Positions 1 through 6,851 are shown, counted from the stretch's first letter. The stretch is 16,538 nucleotides of DNA from Caldilineaceae bacterium (GCA_014879855.1 JACSRH010000479.1:1-16538), one strand, 5' to 3'. Notes: generated from the letters alone by a model not told the origin. Numbers and translations: made by a program.

Positions 1-74
1 CGCAGAGAGTGCTTGCCCATAGTTGCCTGTTGTTCCTCTGCGAGCCTCTGCTCCTTTGCGCCTCTGCGTTAAAT
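1..74. repeat. Low-complexity repeat built of CCTCTGC-like units downstream of the oxidase operon
   Basis: The first 96 bases hold no gene. Between 35 and 68 the + strand has four imperfect copies of an 8-9 base unit: CCTCTGCGA, GCCTCTGCT, CCTTTGCG and CCTCTGCG, followed by TTAAATTT. Bases 1-9 (CGCAGAGAG) are the inverted form of the unit, so the block has both direct and inverted copies and could fold. Similar GCAGAGG/CGCAAAG runs are, from memory, dispersed in intergenic DNA of some Chloroflexota and cyanobacteria; that comparison cannot be verified here. The repeat lies directly after the SURF1 stop codon. No clear rho-independent terminator with a T run is seen in this stretch. Confidence 0.5.
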
Positions 75-96
75 TTGTCCCTGTTCAAACAGTTGC

Positions 97-1005
97 TTAC
101 CGATGCAGTGCTGCGACTGCTTTGTCCTCGGCCGACGCCCCGACATCACCATCGGGCAGAGGGTCGCCGTCTGCAAGTGGCGCACGGCTCACAGCTTCAC
201 CGCCCGGCGCCGCTGCAAACGTCGCCTCTGCGCCCATCATTGCTGCATCAGGGTTATGCAAACCCAGCGCAGCCTGGCGCTCGCGGAATCGTACAAACAT
301 TATATAGCCAAAGCCAGCAATGATGGCAAACGAAAACCACTGCACCGCGTAGCCCAGATGATTCCCTTCGTCGAGCGCCATCGGCTCCTCGCGCACGGGC
401 AGGCGGTCGAGCGGGCGCGCCGGCTCAGGCAGTTGCTGGATCCAGGCCGTTTCCAGGGAATAGGGCATCTGCGCCTGAATCGCTGGGATATCAATGCGGT
501 GCCATTCGGTCTGCAGCGCGGCGGGTGGCGTCGAGGGTTGGCCATTGGGCGGCGCCTGCGAGGGGCGGATCAGGCCGATCATCGGCGCGCCGGCCGGCTC
601 TTCCAGTGCGGGCCAGGATTGAGGCGCACTGAGATCGCTGGAAACCCATCCTCGCGCCACCAATACGGCGCGATTGTCTTCCATCACAAAAGGCGTCACC
701 AGCACAATGCCAGGCGCGTCGCGATAAACCTGGCTCTTCAGCACGATCTGGCGGGCGTAATCGAAGGCGCCTTGCGCCGTCACCCGCCGATACTCGAGGG
801 CGTCAAGATTTTCAGGCAGCGATTCCTGGTTCAGGTCGAATGGCGCCTGTTGCCAGCGCTCGGCAAGCAAGGCGTTGTAGCTGCGTTTCTGCGCGTGGCG
901 ATCCAGTTGCCAGAATCCAAGCCAAACAAACATCGCCATCGACAGCACGATGAGGAGCGTGAAAAAAATCCATTTTTTGCTGAAAATTTTGAGAATATAC
1001 ACCAT
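97..1005 (-). CDS. SURF1 family cytochrome oxidase assembly protein
   Basis: SURF1 proteins help assemble aa3-type cytochrome c oxidase, probably at heme a insertion into subunit I in the membrane. The 302-residue product has the expected two-helix layout: an N-terminal helix at about residues 12-32 followed by the family motif GFWQLDRHAQK (30-40), a large extracytoplasmic loop, and a second helix at about 218-239 that begins with the conserved NHLGYAVQWFSFA (215-227). A tail of about 60 residues after the second helix is rich in Ala, Gly and Asp and is longer than usual for the family. The ATG directly abuts the TAA of the upstream YtkA-like gene, with AGGAG at 1009-1013 as ribosome site (3-base spacing), so translation is probably coupled. 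It is the last gene of the oxidase operon. Family assignment is firm; its exact role is known only from relatives. Confidence 0.93.
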   Translation of the reverse strand: MVYILKIFSKKWIFFTLLIVLSMAMFVWLGFWQLDRHAQKRSYNALLAERWQQAPFDLNQESLPENLDALEYRRVTAQGAFDYARQIVLKSQVYRDAPGIVLVTPFVMEDNRAVLVARGWVSSDLSAPQSWPALEEPAGAPMIGLIRPSQAPPNGQPSTPPAALQTEWHRIDIPAIQAQMPYSLETAWIQQLPEPARPLDRLPVREEPMALDEGNHLGYAVQWFSFAIIAGFGYIMFVRFRERQAALGLHNPDAAMMGAEATFAAAPGGEAVSRAPLADGDPLPDGDVGASAEDKAVAALHR

Positions 1006-1590
1006 TTACTCCTGCACAGAGGAAGACGCTGGATTGCGCATCGATGCGAGCAATTGCGGCTGGCGCCGTCGCGCACTCAAAAATCCCACAATTGCCAGCA
1101 CAACGAGCGCACCGCCGCCCCAGACTATCCAGTTGAGCGTACTACCTGCCGGCGCTACGGTTTGGGTGAAACTGACCGCGCCAACGCCAGCCTCGCCACT
1201 TGCCTCCACTTCGGCGCGCCAGAGGCCCGCGACCGGCAAGGAGCCATCCGCTTCGTAGTAGCCGGCCGCAGCCCCAATCTGCGTGGCCGTTAACAGCACA
1301 GCCTGCGTCGCCTGGCCATCAAGCGTCAGACGCACCGTCACCTGCGCGTCGGTGATCGGCATAATCTGACCGGCGGCATCCTGCTGCGTGACGGCGATGG
1401 TGACGTGAACGTTGGCATCGGCCTGCCACGGTTCTGGACTGGTCCACACAAAGAGGCGATAGGGGCCGGCCGGCGCGTCGGTGACCTGGGGCGCACCGCC
1501 GCCGTGCGCCAGCGCAGCTGCCGGCCACGCGATGCCCAGCAGCAGTCCCGCCAGCAGCAGCGCCCGCCACCCACATCCTAGCTGCTTCAT
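1006..1590 (-). CDS. YtkA/FixH-like secreted, membrane-anchored protein of the oxidase operon
   Basis: The 194-residue product starts with a signal peptide (KQLGCGW then a hydrophobic run, probable cleavage after AAALA at about 28, leaving mature HGGG). A beta-rich domain at about 40-147 resembles the YtkA-like/FixH fold: PYRLFVWTSPEPWQ, alternating strands, then GYYEADGSLPVAGLWRAEVEA. One C-terminal helix (about 153-173) is followed by a basic RRR stop-transfer, so the domain would face outside. Proteins of this type often sit near ctaG and copper-handling genes, which suggests a role in metal delivery or oxidase maturation; that role is inference, since no clear Met/His copper cluster is seen beyond the HGGG start. 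The ATG overlaps the TGA of ctaG by four bases (ATGA), implying translational coupling. A longer open frame upstream runs inside ctaG and was not used. Confidence 0.75.
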   Translation of the reverse strand: MKQLGCGWRALLLAGLLLGIAWPAAALAHGGGAPQVTDAPAGPYRLFVWTSPEPWQADANVHVTIAVTQQDAAGQIMPITDAQVTVRLTLDGQATQAVLLTATQIGAAAGYYEADGSLPVAGLWRAEVEASGEAGVGAVSFTQTVAPAGSTLNWIVWGGGALVVLAIVGFLSARRRQPQLLASMRNPASSSVQE

Positions 1591-2501
1591 TGCGAACCGG
1601 CTGCCTTCATACGCTGTTCCGGCGCGGGCAGCGCCACCATTCCCGTTGCTGTGACCTGCTTCTGCTTGCGTTTCTTCTCCTGATGCGAGATGACGCCCAA
1701 CATAATGATCGCCACGTCGATCATCATTTCGCTGCTCCACACCCACATGATGGCGCCGCCGATCATCTGATCTTCCAATCCTGACATGCCGTAGAGGCGC
1801 GGGACGCTGTTGTAATAGGTATAGATGACCTCTGAGGAGTTGGCGATGGCGAACCCGGCGATGGCATTGGGCGGCACAAACGCCAATACGTAGAGAATGC
1901 GCACCCAGTACGGCAGGCTTTTGTGCAGGTGCGGCGCAGCGTTGACGACCGGCCACCAGAAGAGCATCGCGCCCAGGAAGAAGGTGAGATGCTCCACATT
2001 GTGCACCCACTCGACGCGCAGCGCCAGGTCGTACAGGCTGGGATCATGCCAGCCCAAATAAATAAAGGTGAAGATCAGCCAGGCAATCGCCGGTTGGCTG
2101 ATTGCGCTCAGCCCACGGCGGAGCCAGGTGTCGCCAGCCAGAGCAGCCGTGACCGCGCCGCGCAGCGGGCGCGGGACGCCCCACAAGCCCACCGGGTAAG
2201 GGTTGCCCATCCAGATGAGCGGCGCCGCCAGCATGATCAGGAGCTTGTGCTGGATCATGTGAAAGGTGAGAAGCTGGCTGCCCAGCCAATCGATCGGCGA
2301 CAGCAATGCCAATGCCAGCGAGCCGAAGCCTAGATAGTACATCGTCAGGCGCCATTTGCTGGCGGCCTTCTGATAGCGGCTCTGACGTCTGAGCCGCACC
2401 CAGCCCGTCGCATAGATCGCGCCGAGGATGAGCAGAGGGATCAACACCTCCCAGCGCAGTTCCCACGGCGCAATCAGCGCCCTCACCAACGGATGCATCA
2501 T
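1587..2501 (-). CDS. ctaG: Cytochrome c oxidase assembly protein CtaG (caa3 type)
   Basis: This 304-residue polytopic membrane protein belongs to the CtaG family of the caa3 type, thought to be needed for formation of active oxidase and possibly copper supply. Visible family features are the FHMIQHKLLIMLAAPL segment (80-95), WHDPSLYDLAL (151-161), the histidine pair in WVHNVEHLTFF (H167, H171), and EDQMIGGAIMWVW (243-255). About seven hydrophobic segments are apparent. The C-terminus is basic (KKRKQKQ) and probably cytoplasmic. The start is the first of two adjacent ATGs, with AAGGA at suitable spacing upstream. It lies between coxC, about 100 bases upstream across a repeat-bearing gap, and the YtkA-like gene, which it overlaps by four bases. 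Confidence 0.93.
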   Translation of the reverse strand: MMHPLVRALIAPWELRWEVLIPLLILGAIYATGWVRLRRQSRYQKAASKWRLTMYYLGFGSLALALLSPIDWLGSQLLTFHMIQHKLLIMLAAPLIWMGNPYPVGLWGVPRPLRGAVTAALAGDTWLRRGLSAISQPAIAWLIFTFIYLGWHDPSLYDLALRVEWVHNVEHLTFFLGAMLFWWPVVNAAPHLHKSLPYWVRILYVLAFVPPNAIAGFAIANSSEVIYTYYNSVPRLYGMSGLEDQMIGGAIMWVWSSEMMIDVAIIMLGVISHQEKKRKQKQVTATGMVALPAPEQRMKAAGSQ

Positions 2502-2517
2502 GAAGAATCCTTAGAAA

Positions 2518-2577
2518 ACGTAATGCGTAATGCGTGAAAAGGCGCTGCTGGCCTGCTCATGCATTACGCATTGCGTA
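2518..2577. repeat. Heptamer-type repeat forming an inverted repeat between coxC and ctaG
   Basis: The 100-base gap between coxC and ctaG contains tandem GTAATGC units (ACGTAATGCGTAATGC, 2518-2533). A near-exact inverted copy, GCATTACGCATTGCGT, lies at 2561-2576. The arms match over 18 of 20 positions, with a loop of about 20 bases. A further related piece (AATGCGTTACG) overlaps the coxC stop at 2604-2614. The transcript could fold into a long stem with no T run after it, so it is not a typical terminator. It may be a dispersed small repeat or an RNA-processing hairpin. Confidence 0.6.
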
Positions 2578-2601
2578 CAACTCGATTTGTAACGAAGAGC
2601 A

Positions 2602-3249
2602 TCAATGCGTTACGTGCACAGCGTTGCCGATCAGGTAGAGCGCCGGGTAGAAGAAGATCCAGACAACATCGACATAGTGCCAGTAAATCGCACACGACTC
2701 GACGCCCCAGTGCCGCTCTTGCGAGAAGTTGCCTTTGCGCGCCAGGTTCCACACGATCAGAATGAAGATGATGCCCGAGATCACGTGGAGGGCGTGCATG
2801 CCGGTCATGGCAAAGACCACAGCGCCATATTTATCGCCCCACGGCGTTAAATGTGCTGGGTAAAGGGAAGGGAACAACCCCCACTCGAAGACCATCACGC
2901 CGCCAAGGAAGATCAGACCAAAGAGCGCGGTCAGCAGGATGAACACTGAAAACGCTTTGCGATTTCCCCGCTCCATCGCGGTTTCGGCCAGCCGCATCGA
3001 GACGCTGCTGATCAGAAGCACGGAGGTGACGATCAGACCGATCGTCTGATCAAGCTCGGGCCGGGTGTCCGCGCCCCACAGGAAAAAACGCACAGTCAGC
3101 AGCCCGCCAAAGAGAAACCCTTCGGAGATGAAGAAGAGCCAGAGACCAAGCCGGTTCATGCGCAGTTGGGCGGCATAGTGATCGTGCCCGGCATGTGCGT
3201 CGTGCGGGTGGAGCGCAGCCGCTTGCGCAGAAGTCGTGACAGCAGCCAT
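2602..3249 (-). CDS. coxC: Cytochrome c oxidase subunit III
   Basis: Subunit III of the heme-copper oxidase, a membrane subunit that stabilises the catalytic core and proton uptake. The 215-residue product has five predicted helices and family motifs LWLFFISEGFLFGG (36-49), FAMTGMHALHVISG (146-159) and the C-terminal VESCAIYWHYVDVVWIFFYP (183-202), all strongly conserved in the family. The length fits the short five-helix form rather than the seven-helix mitochondrial form. The N-terminus is His-rich (HPHDAHAGHDHYA, 14-26), which is a local peculiarity and might bind metal. An AAGGAG lies 12 bases before the ATG, a slightly long spacing. The gene starts four bases after the stop of the subunit IV gene. 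Confidence 0.95.
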   Translation of the reverse strand: MAAVTTSAQAAALHPHDAHAGHDHYAAQLRMNRLGLWLFFISEGFLFGGLLTVRFFLWGADTRPELDQTIGLIVTSVLLISSVSMRLAETAMERGNRKAFSVFILLTALFGLIFLGGVMVFEWGLFPSLYPAHLTPWGDKYGAVVFAMTGMHALHVISGIIFILIVWNLARKGNFSQERHWGVESCAIYWHYVDVVWIFFYPALYLIGNAVHVTH

Positions 3250-3253
3250 AGGT

Positions 3254-3451
3254 TTAGTGCTCTCCTTCCGCCGTCCACAGGCGGCTCACATGCATGAAGA
3301 AGTAAATGACCAAAATCGCTTTCAGCGAGGCGACCAACATCAGCAGCGCCGCGCCGATGTGGTTGATGCCCATGAAAAATTCGAGGATCGTCAGTGCGGC
3401 CAGAATCAGGCCGATGAGGATCACAATGCCATAACCGCTCTGCTTAAACAC
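3254..3451 (-). CDS. coxD: Cytochrome c oxidase subunit IV (small prokaryotic type)
   Basis: A 65-residue protein with two hydrophobic helices (about 7-27 and 31-54) ending in YFFMHVSRLW, the signature of prokaryotic subunit IV (CtaF/CoxD-like). It is a small accessory subunit of the oxidase membrane complex. The start is a GTG at 3449-3451, chosen because GGGGAG lies eight bases upstream and the helix begins right after; the nearby ATG at 3468-3470 is out of frame. The gene is tightly linked to coxC and follows coxA by about 100 bases. The symbol follows usual bacterial naming and is less certain than the family. Confidence 0.88.
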   Translation of the reverse strand: MFKQSGYGIVILIGLILAALTILEFFMGINHIGAALLMLVASLKAILVIYFFMHVSRLWTAEGEH

Positions 3452-3481
3452 GTTCGTCTCTCCCCTTCATTCGTATTGACG

Positions 3482-3507
3482 ATGCGTCTGCTTGATCATG
3501 CGTCTGC
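3482..3507. repeat. Short direct repeat in the coxA-coxD gap
   Basis: ATGCGTCTGC occurs at 3482-3491 and again at 3498-3507, a period of 16 bases, and a shorter ATGCG follows at 3512. The gap between coxA and the subunit IV gene (3452-3550) otherwise shows only the ribosome site of the small gene. No terminator is seen. The function is unknown and it could be chance or a decayed repeat. Confidence 0.4.
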
Positions 3508-3550
3508 CTCTATGCGCAACATGTCATGCCTCTTTGTCGCCGGACGTGAT

Positions 3551-5413
3551 TTAGTCGTCTCCGGCGCCAGCCGTGGCAATGTAGGTCGACCCGGCCAGAC
3601 CGTAGTCATAGGGTTCGCCCACGACGGTGATGGGTCGGGCATAGCTGTGCTCGGGCGCCGGCGACGGAATCTGCCATTCAGGGGAGCGCGAGCGCCACGG
3701 GTTGTTGCCCGCCAGCACGCCAACCTCGGCGCTGGTGAACAAATTGTAGATCATGATCAGGATCGAGAAGGCGATGACAAAGCCAGCGATCGTCACCAGC
3801 AGTTGGACATTTTCCACGCCCAACGCCGGGTCGTAGTCGGCGATGCGGCGACGCATCCCCATCGTGCCGGCGGTCATCTGCGCCAGGCTCATCAGCCAAA
3901 AGCCGGGCGTCATCAGCCAGAAGTGGAGCTTGCCCATTGTCTCGTTATACATGCGCCCGGTGATCTTCGGATACCAGTAATAGATGGCCGCAAAGAAGGG
4001 GAAGACGAAGCCGCCAAAGATGGTGGCATGGAAATGGCCGACGATGAAGTACGTATCGTGCAGGAAGAGGTCGGTCGCTGCGGTCGCCAGGATGGGGCCG
4101 CTGAGACCGCCGATCAGGAAGACTGAAATGGCGCCCAACGTAAAGAGCATCGGCGTCTGGAAGGTCAGACGGCCGCCCCAGAGCGTGCCCAGCCAACTGA
4201 AAAACTTGACGCCCGTCGGCACCGCGACCAGCAATGTCGAGATCATGAAGACGACGCGCAGGTAAGGCTGATAGCCAGAGGTGAACATGTGATGGCCCCA
4301 GACCAGGAAGCCCACCAGCGCAATCGCCAAGCTGGAAAGCGCCACCCAGCGGTAGCCAAAGAGCGGTTTGCGGGAGAAAACCGGCAGCAGCTCGCTGATG
4401 ATGCCGAGGCCAGGCAACACAAAGACATAAACCGCAGGATGCGAGTAGAACCAGAACAGATGCTGGAATAAAATTGGCTGCCCACCAATGTTCTCGCCAG
4501 CCGCGTTGTAGATGGGGTTGAAAAGCGGCATTCCCAGCGTGCGCTCGAAGGAAAGCATCAGAAATGCCTGCCCAATGAGCTGCGTCGCCGTCAGTTGAAT
4601 GATGCTGGTGGCCAGGATCGCCCAGCACAGGATGGGCATGCGGAAGAGCGTCATGCCCTTGGGCCGCATCAGCAACATCGTGACAATCAGATTGAGCGAC
4701 CCCAGGATCGAAGAGAGGCCGATGCCAAAGATTGCCCAGAAGACCATCTGATAACCGACCGGACCGCGCAGGCTTAGCGGCGGGTAGGCCGTCCACCCCG
4801 AATCCCAGCCAAACAACATGCTGATCAGCAGCGTGACAATGGCCGGCACGTTGAGCCAGTAGGCAAAGGCATTGAGACGAGGAAACGCCATGTCTTCGGC
4901 GCCGATCATGAGTGGCACCAGATAGTTGGCAATGCCAGCGATGCCCAACAGGATCGCAGCCAGCGCCACCCAGCCATGCATACTCAGGACAGTATTATAA
5001 GTGCCCGGTTGTAAAAACGTGATGCCGGAATCCGCCAGTTCGGAGCGGAAGATCAGCGCAAAGCTGCCGCCGACCACCAATAACATAAATGCCGTCACAC
5101 CATACTGAATCCCGATCACTTTATGGTTGTAATCGACGCCGAAATAACGCGTCCATGCTGGCTGATTGACGGGCGGCCCGTGGCGAAGCGGCGTTTGCAC
5201 CCCTCGCGTCCATTTGAGCCAGTCTGACATTGCACCCACACCCAGCAGGAAGCCAATGATGGAAAAGATAATGCCACCCACCCAGACCGCTTCCTGATCC
5301 CAAGCCGACATGCCCAGCACAAGCCGGCTGATCACCACCACGGCCATGCCAATGAGCATACCGGCGAAGTAACCAACTAGTCCGCGCACGACTCCCAGAG
5401 ATGTTAACCGCAT
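3551..5413 (-). CDS. coxA: Cytochrome c oxidase subunit I, A2-type heme-copper oxidase
   Basis: Catalytic subunit I, which reduces oxygen to water at a heme a3-CuB centre and pumps protons. All metal ligands are visible: H146 (SMHG) and H462 for heme a, H460 for heme a3 (HDTYFIVGHFHATIFGG, 451-467), and H325, H374, H375 for CuB (YSHPAVY and GHHMF). Y329 would be the Tyr cross-linked to H325. The YSHP motif with Ala in place of the usual Glu of HPEVY marks the A2 subtype. The K-channel T400/K403 (VPTGVKFFSW) and the D-channel entry D174 (GAEDMAFPRLN) are kept. At 620 residues it has an N-terminal extension of about 95 residues with two extra hydrophobic helices before the usual start region (NHKVIGIQYG). 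An AAGGAG lies 11 bases before the ATG. It follows coxB across a hairpin-bearing gap. Confidence 0.97.
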   Translation of the reverse strand: MRLTSLGVVRGLVGYFAGMLIGMAVVVISRLVLGMSAWDQEAVWVGGIIFSIIGFLLGVGAMSDWLKWTRGVQTPLRHGPPVNQPAWTRYFGVDYNHKVIGIQYGVTAFMLLVVGGSFALIFRSELADSGITFLQPGTYNTVLSMHGWVALAAILLGIAGIANYLVPLMIGAEDMAFPRLNAFAYWLNVPAIVTLLISMLFGWDSGWTAYPPLSLRGPVGYQMVFWAIFGIGLSSILGSLNLIVTMLLMRPKGMTLFRMPILCWAILATSIIQLTATQLIGQAFLMLSFERTLGMPLFNPIYNAAGENIGGQPILFQHLFWFYSHPAVYVFVLPGLGIISELLPVFSRKPLFGYRWVALSSLAIALVGFLVWGHHMFTSGYQPYLRVVFMISTLLVAVPTGVKFFSWLGTLWGGRLTFQTPMLFTLGAISVFLIGGLSGPILATAATDLFLHDTYFIVGHFHATIFGGFVFPFFAAIYYWYPKITGRMYNETMGKLHFWLMTPGFWLMSLAQMTAGTMGMRRRIADYDPALGVENVQLLVTIAGFVIAFSILIMIYNLFTSAEVGVLAGNNPWRSRSPEWQIPSPAPEHSYARPITVVGEPYDYGLAGSTYIATAGAGDD

Positions 5414-5474
5414 AGTTTAGCTTTCTCCTTCACGCACCCGCTGTACATTCAGGACTCAATCGATAGTAAACCAG

Positions 5475-5503
5475 CGCGGGAGGCGGCGCCGCCGCTTCCC
5501 GCG
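5475..5503. promoter_or_regulatory. GC-rich hairpin between coxB and coxA
   Basis: GCGGGAGGCGGC (5476-5487) and GCCGCTTCCCGC (5491-5502) form a 12-base stem with one mismatch and a three-base loop; an outer C-G pair (5475-5503) extends it to 13. It lies just after the coxB stop and about 60 bases before coxA on the minus-strand transcript. No T run follows, so it is unlikely to stop transcription fully. It could protect the upstream message or set the ratio of subunit II to subunit I. Confidence 0.6.
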
Positions 5504-5517
5504 GGGAAGTGACAATC

Positions 5518-6267
5518 TCAACGGCTGGCCGTCTGTAGATTCTGCGCGGCCAGCTTTTCATCCATCCAGGCAGTGTATTCATCTTCCGGCACGACGCGAA
5601 TCTTTGCCAACATGCTCCAGTGCGACAGCCCGCAGAGTTCGGCGCACGCCAGGCTGAATTCGCCTACCTTTGAAGGCGTGATGTGCAGCGTCGTCGTCAT
5701 CCCCGGCACCAGGTCCTGCTTTGGCCCCCATTCCGCCACCCAAAAGGAGTGGATGACATCATTCGACCGCAACGAGATCAGCGCCGGCTTGTCCACCGGC
5801 AACACCATTTCGGCGCTGGTTACGCCATTAGGATAATTGAACGTCCATGACCACTGGAACCCCACGGCCTCGACCTGGACATCGTCACCACCGCTGGTTG
5901 CCTGCTGCAGTGTCCGCAAGCCAATGACGGAGAAAATCACCACCAGCACCAGCGGCACCACCGTCCAAACGATCTCCAGCACTGTATTGCCTTCAAAGTG
6001 TTCACCTTCGGATGTATCACCCTTGCGGCGGCGGAAGACAAGCAGCGAATAAAGCATAAAGACAACGACCAACGAGAAGAGGAAGGCAATCAGCCAGAGA
6101 TGGAGTTGGAACAACCAGCGAATCGGCTCTGCCTGCACTGAGGCTTGCGCCTTGATGGGCAGAATCGCCAGCAGGAAGAACCCCAGGATGATCGTTGTCA
6201 CCACAACGAGGGCGCCAACGATCATGAAATGTTTTCGATCAGTGGACGATTGCGGCAATTTCAGCAT
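5518..6267 (-). CDS. coxB: Cytochrome c oxidase subunit II (CuA subunit)
   Basis: Subunit II receives electrons from cytochrome c through its CuA centre. The 249-residue product has an N-terminal hydrophobic segment (about 15-38), two classic subunit II helices (about 50-77 and 97-118, with LEIVWTVVPLVLVV), and a periplasm-side cupredoxin domain. All CuA ligands are present: H173 (DVIHSFWV), C208, E210, C212, H216 and M219 (CAELCGLSHWSM). The chain ends soon after this domain, so there is no fused cytochrome c as in caa3 oxidases. The ATG follows an AAGGGAAG ribosome site. The gene is the second of the operon; a possible extra promoter lies just upstream at 6365-6393. Confidence 0.96.
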   Translation of the reverse strand: MLKLPQSSTDRKHFMIVGALVVVTTIILGFFLLAILPIKAQASVQAEPIRWLFQLHLWLIAFLFSLVVVFMLYSLLVFRRRKGDTSEGEHFEGNTVLEIVWTVVPLVLVVIFSVIGLRTLQQATSGGDDVQVEAVGFQWSWTFNYPNGVTSAEMVLPVDKPALISLRSNDVIHSFWVAEWGPKQDLVPGMTTTLHITPSKVGEFSLACAELCGLSHWSMLAKIRVVPEDEYTAWMDEKLAAQNLQTASR

Positions 6268-6364
6268 AGATCTTCCCTTTTACTCCTGAGTTGCTGTCCG
6301 ACTAGTGAAAATAACGCAAACATTGCGGGCTACGACGATGATGCAACAGTTATATACAGCCAAA

Positions 6365-6393
6365 ATCGTGCTGTCTGTAGGGCCGATTGTCAA
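6365..6393 (-). promoter_or_regulatory. Possible internal promoter before coxB
   Basis: On the minus strand a perfect TTGACA (6388-6393) lies 17 bases upstream of CACGAT (6365-6370), which matches the -10 consensus at only three positions. It sits right after the stop of the CoxB-like membrane gene and about 100 bases before coxB. If active it would let the core oxidase genes be made without the first gene. A weak inverted repeat (ACAGC/GCTGT) lies close by. The -10 is poor, so this is tentative. Confidence 0.28.
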
Positions 6394-6396
6394 GTT

Positions 6397-6738
6397 CTAA
6401 CTGACCACCAACAGCCACAGCGCCAAAATTACCGTGCCGAGCACCGGCAACAACGTCCAAAGAAGCTCCTGGCCGCGTGGGAGGCTGAACTCCACCAGCG
6501 CCTGAGAGATCGCAGGTGCGGCGGATGGGCGAAACCACTGCAGCGTAGCGCGCACCAGATCAAGCTGGATGATGAGAAACACCAACAAGCTAAGCCCCGC
6601 CAACCAGGGCAGCAGCCACTGCGCGGCCGGGCTATCAAAGGCCATCTGGGGCAGAGCCGCCGCGGCGGGCGGCAGGTAACTGATTACCAACCACCCCAGT
6701 GTTGCCAGCAAAATCCCACCTGTCACGATGTATCGCAT
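6397..6738 (-). CDS. Small membrane protein resembling the helix region of CoxB, without the CuA domain
   Basis: A 113-residue hydrophobic protein with three predicted helices (about 6-23, 41-62, 90-112). The last, RGQELLWTLLPVLGTVILAL, lines up with the second subunit II helix of the neighbouring coxB (LEIVWTVVPLVLVVIFSVIG), and the middle segment resembles the first. The chain ends where the CuA domain would begin, so it looks like a subunit II membrane anchor alone. It could be a short accessory subunit, an assembly factor, or a shrunken duplicate; no function can be given. The ATG at 6738 is preferred because GGGG lies six bases upstream; an in-frame TTG at 6768 would add ten residues. 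It is the first gene of the oxidase operon, about 130 bases before coxB and about 80 bases after the inferred transcription start. Confidence 0.7.
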   Translation of the reverse strand: MRYIVTGGILLATLGWLVISYLPPAAAALPQMAFDSPAAQWLLPWLAGLSLLVFLIIQLDLVRATLQWFRPSAAPAISQALVEFSLPRGQELLWTLLPVLGTVILALWLLVVS

Positions 6739-6822
6739 CCTAGACCCCAGCAGTTTACAAGCTAACAATTTTGTTGCAGAAACGACGTTCTGCGCTTCAA
6801 GATCCCGGAAAAATGCGTGGCG

Positions 6823-6851
6823 ATCTTAACAGAGTTCAATAGGCGTGTCAA
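6823..6851 (-). promoter_or_regulatory. Main promoter of the oxidase operon
   Basis: On the minus strand TTGACA (6846-6851) is followed after exactly 17 bases by TAAGAT (6823-6828), a strong housekeeping-type match. Transcription would start near 6816, giving a leader of about 78 bases before the first gene at 6738. Confidence 0.75.

Noticed and set aside
103..1293. Long plus-strand open frame opposite SURF1 and the YtkA-like gene
   Set aside because: It is antisense to two genes with clear family motifs, is rich in Arg/His as expected of a GC-rich shadow frame, and has no recognisable domain.
2518..3507. CRISPR array suggested by repeated motifs in the oxidase gaps
   Set aside because: Units are only 7-10 bases, spacers are not uniform, and there are no cas genes.
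3236..4126. 296-codon plus-strand open frame opposite coxA and subunit IV
   Set aside because: It lies opposite well-conserved oxidase genes, is low in hydrophobic structure and has no family features.
5475..5503. Terminator between coxB and coxA
   Set aside because: The stem is strong but no T run follows on either strand, and subunits I and II belong in one operon.
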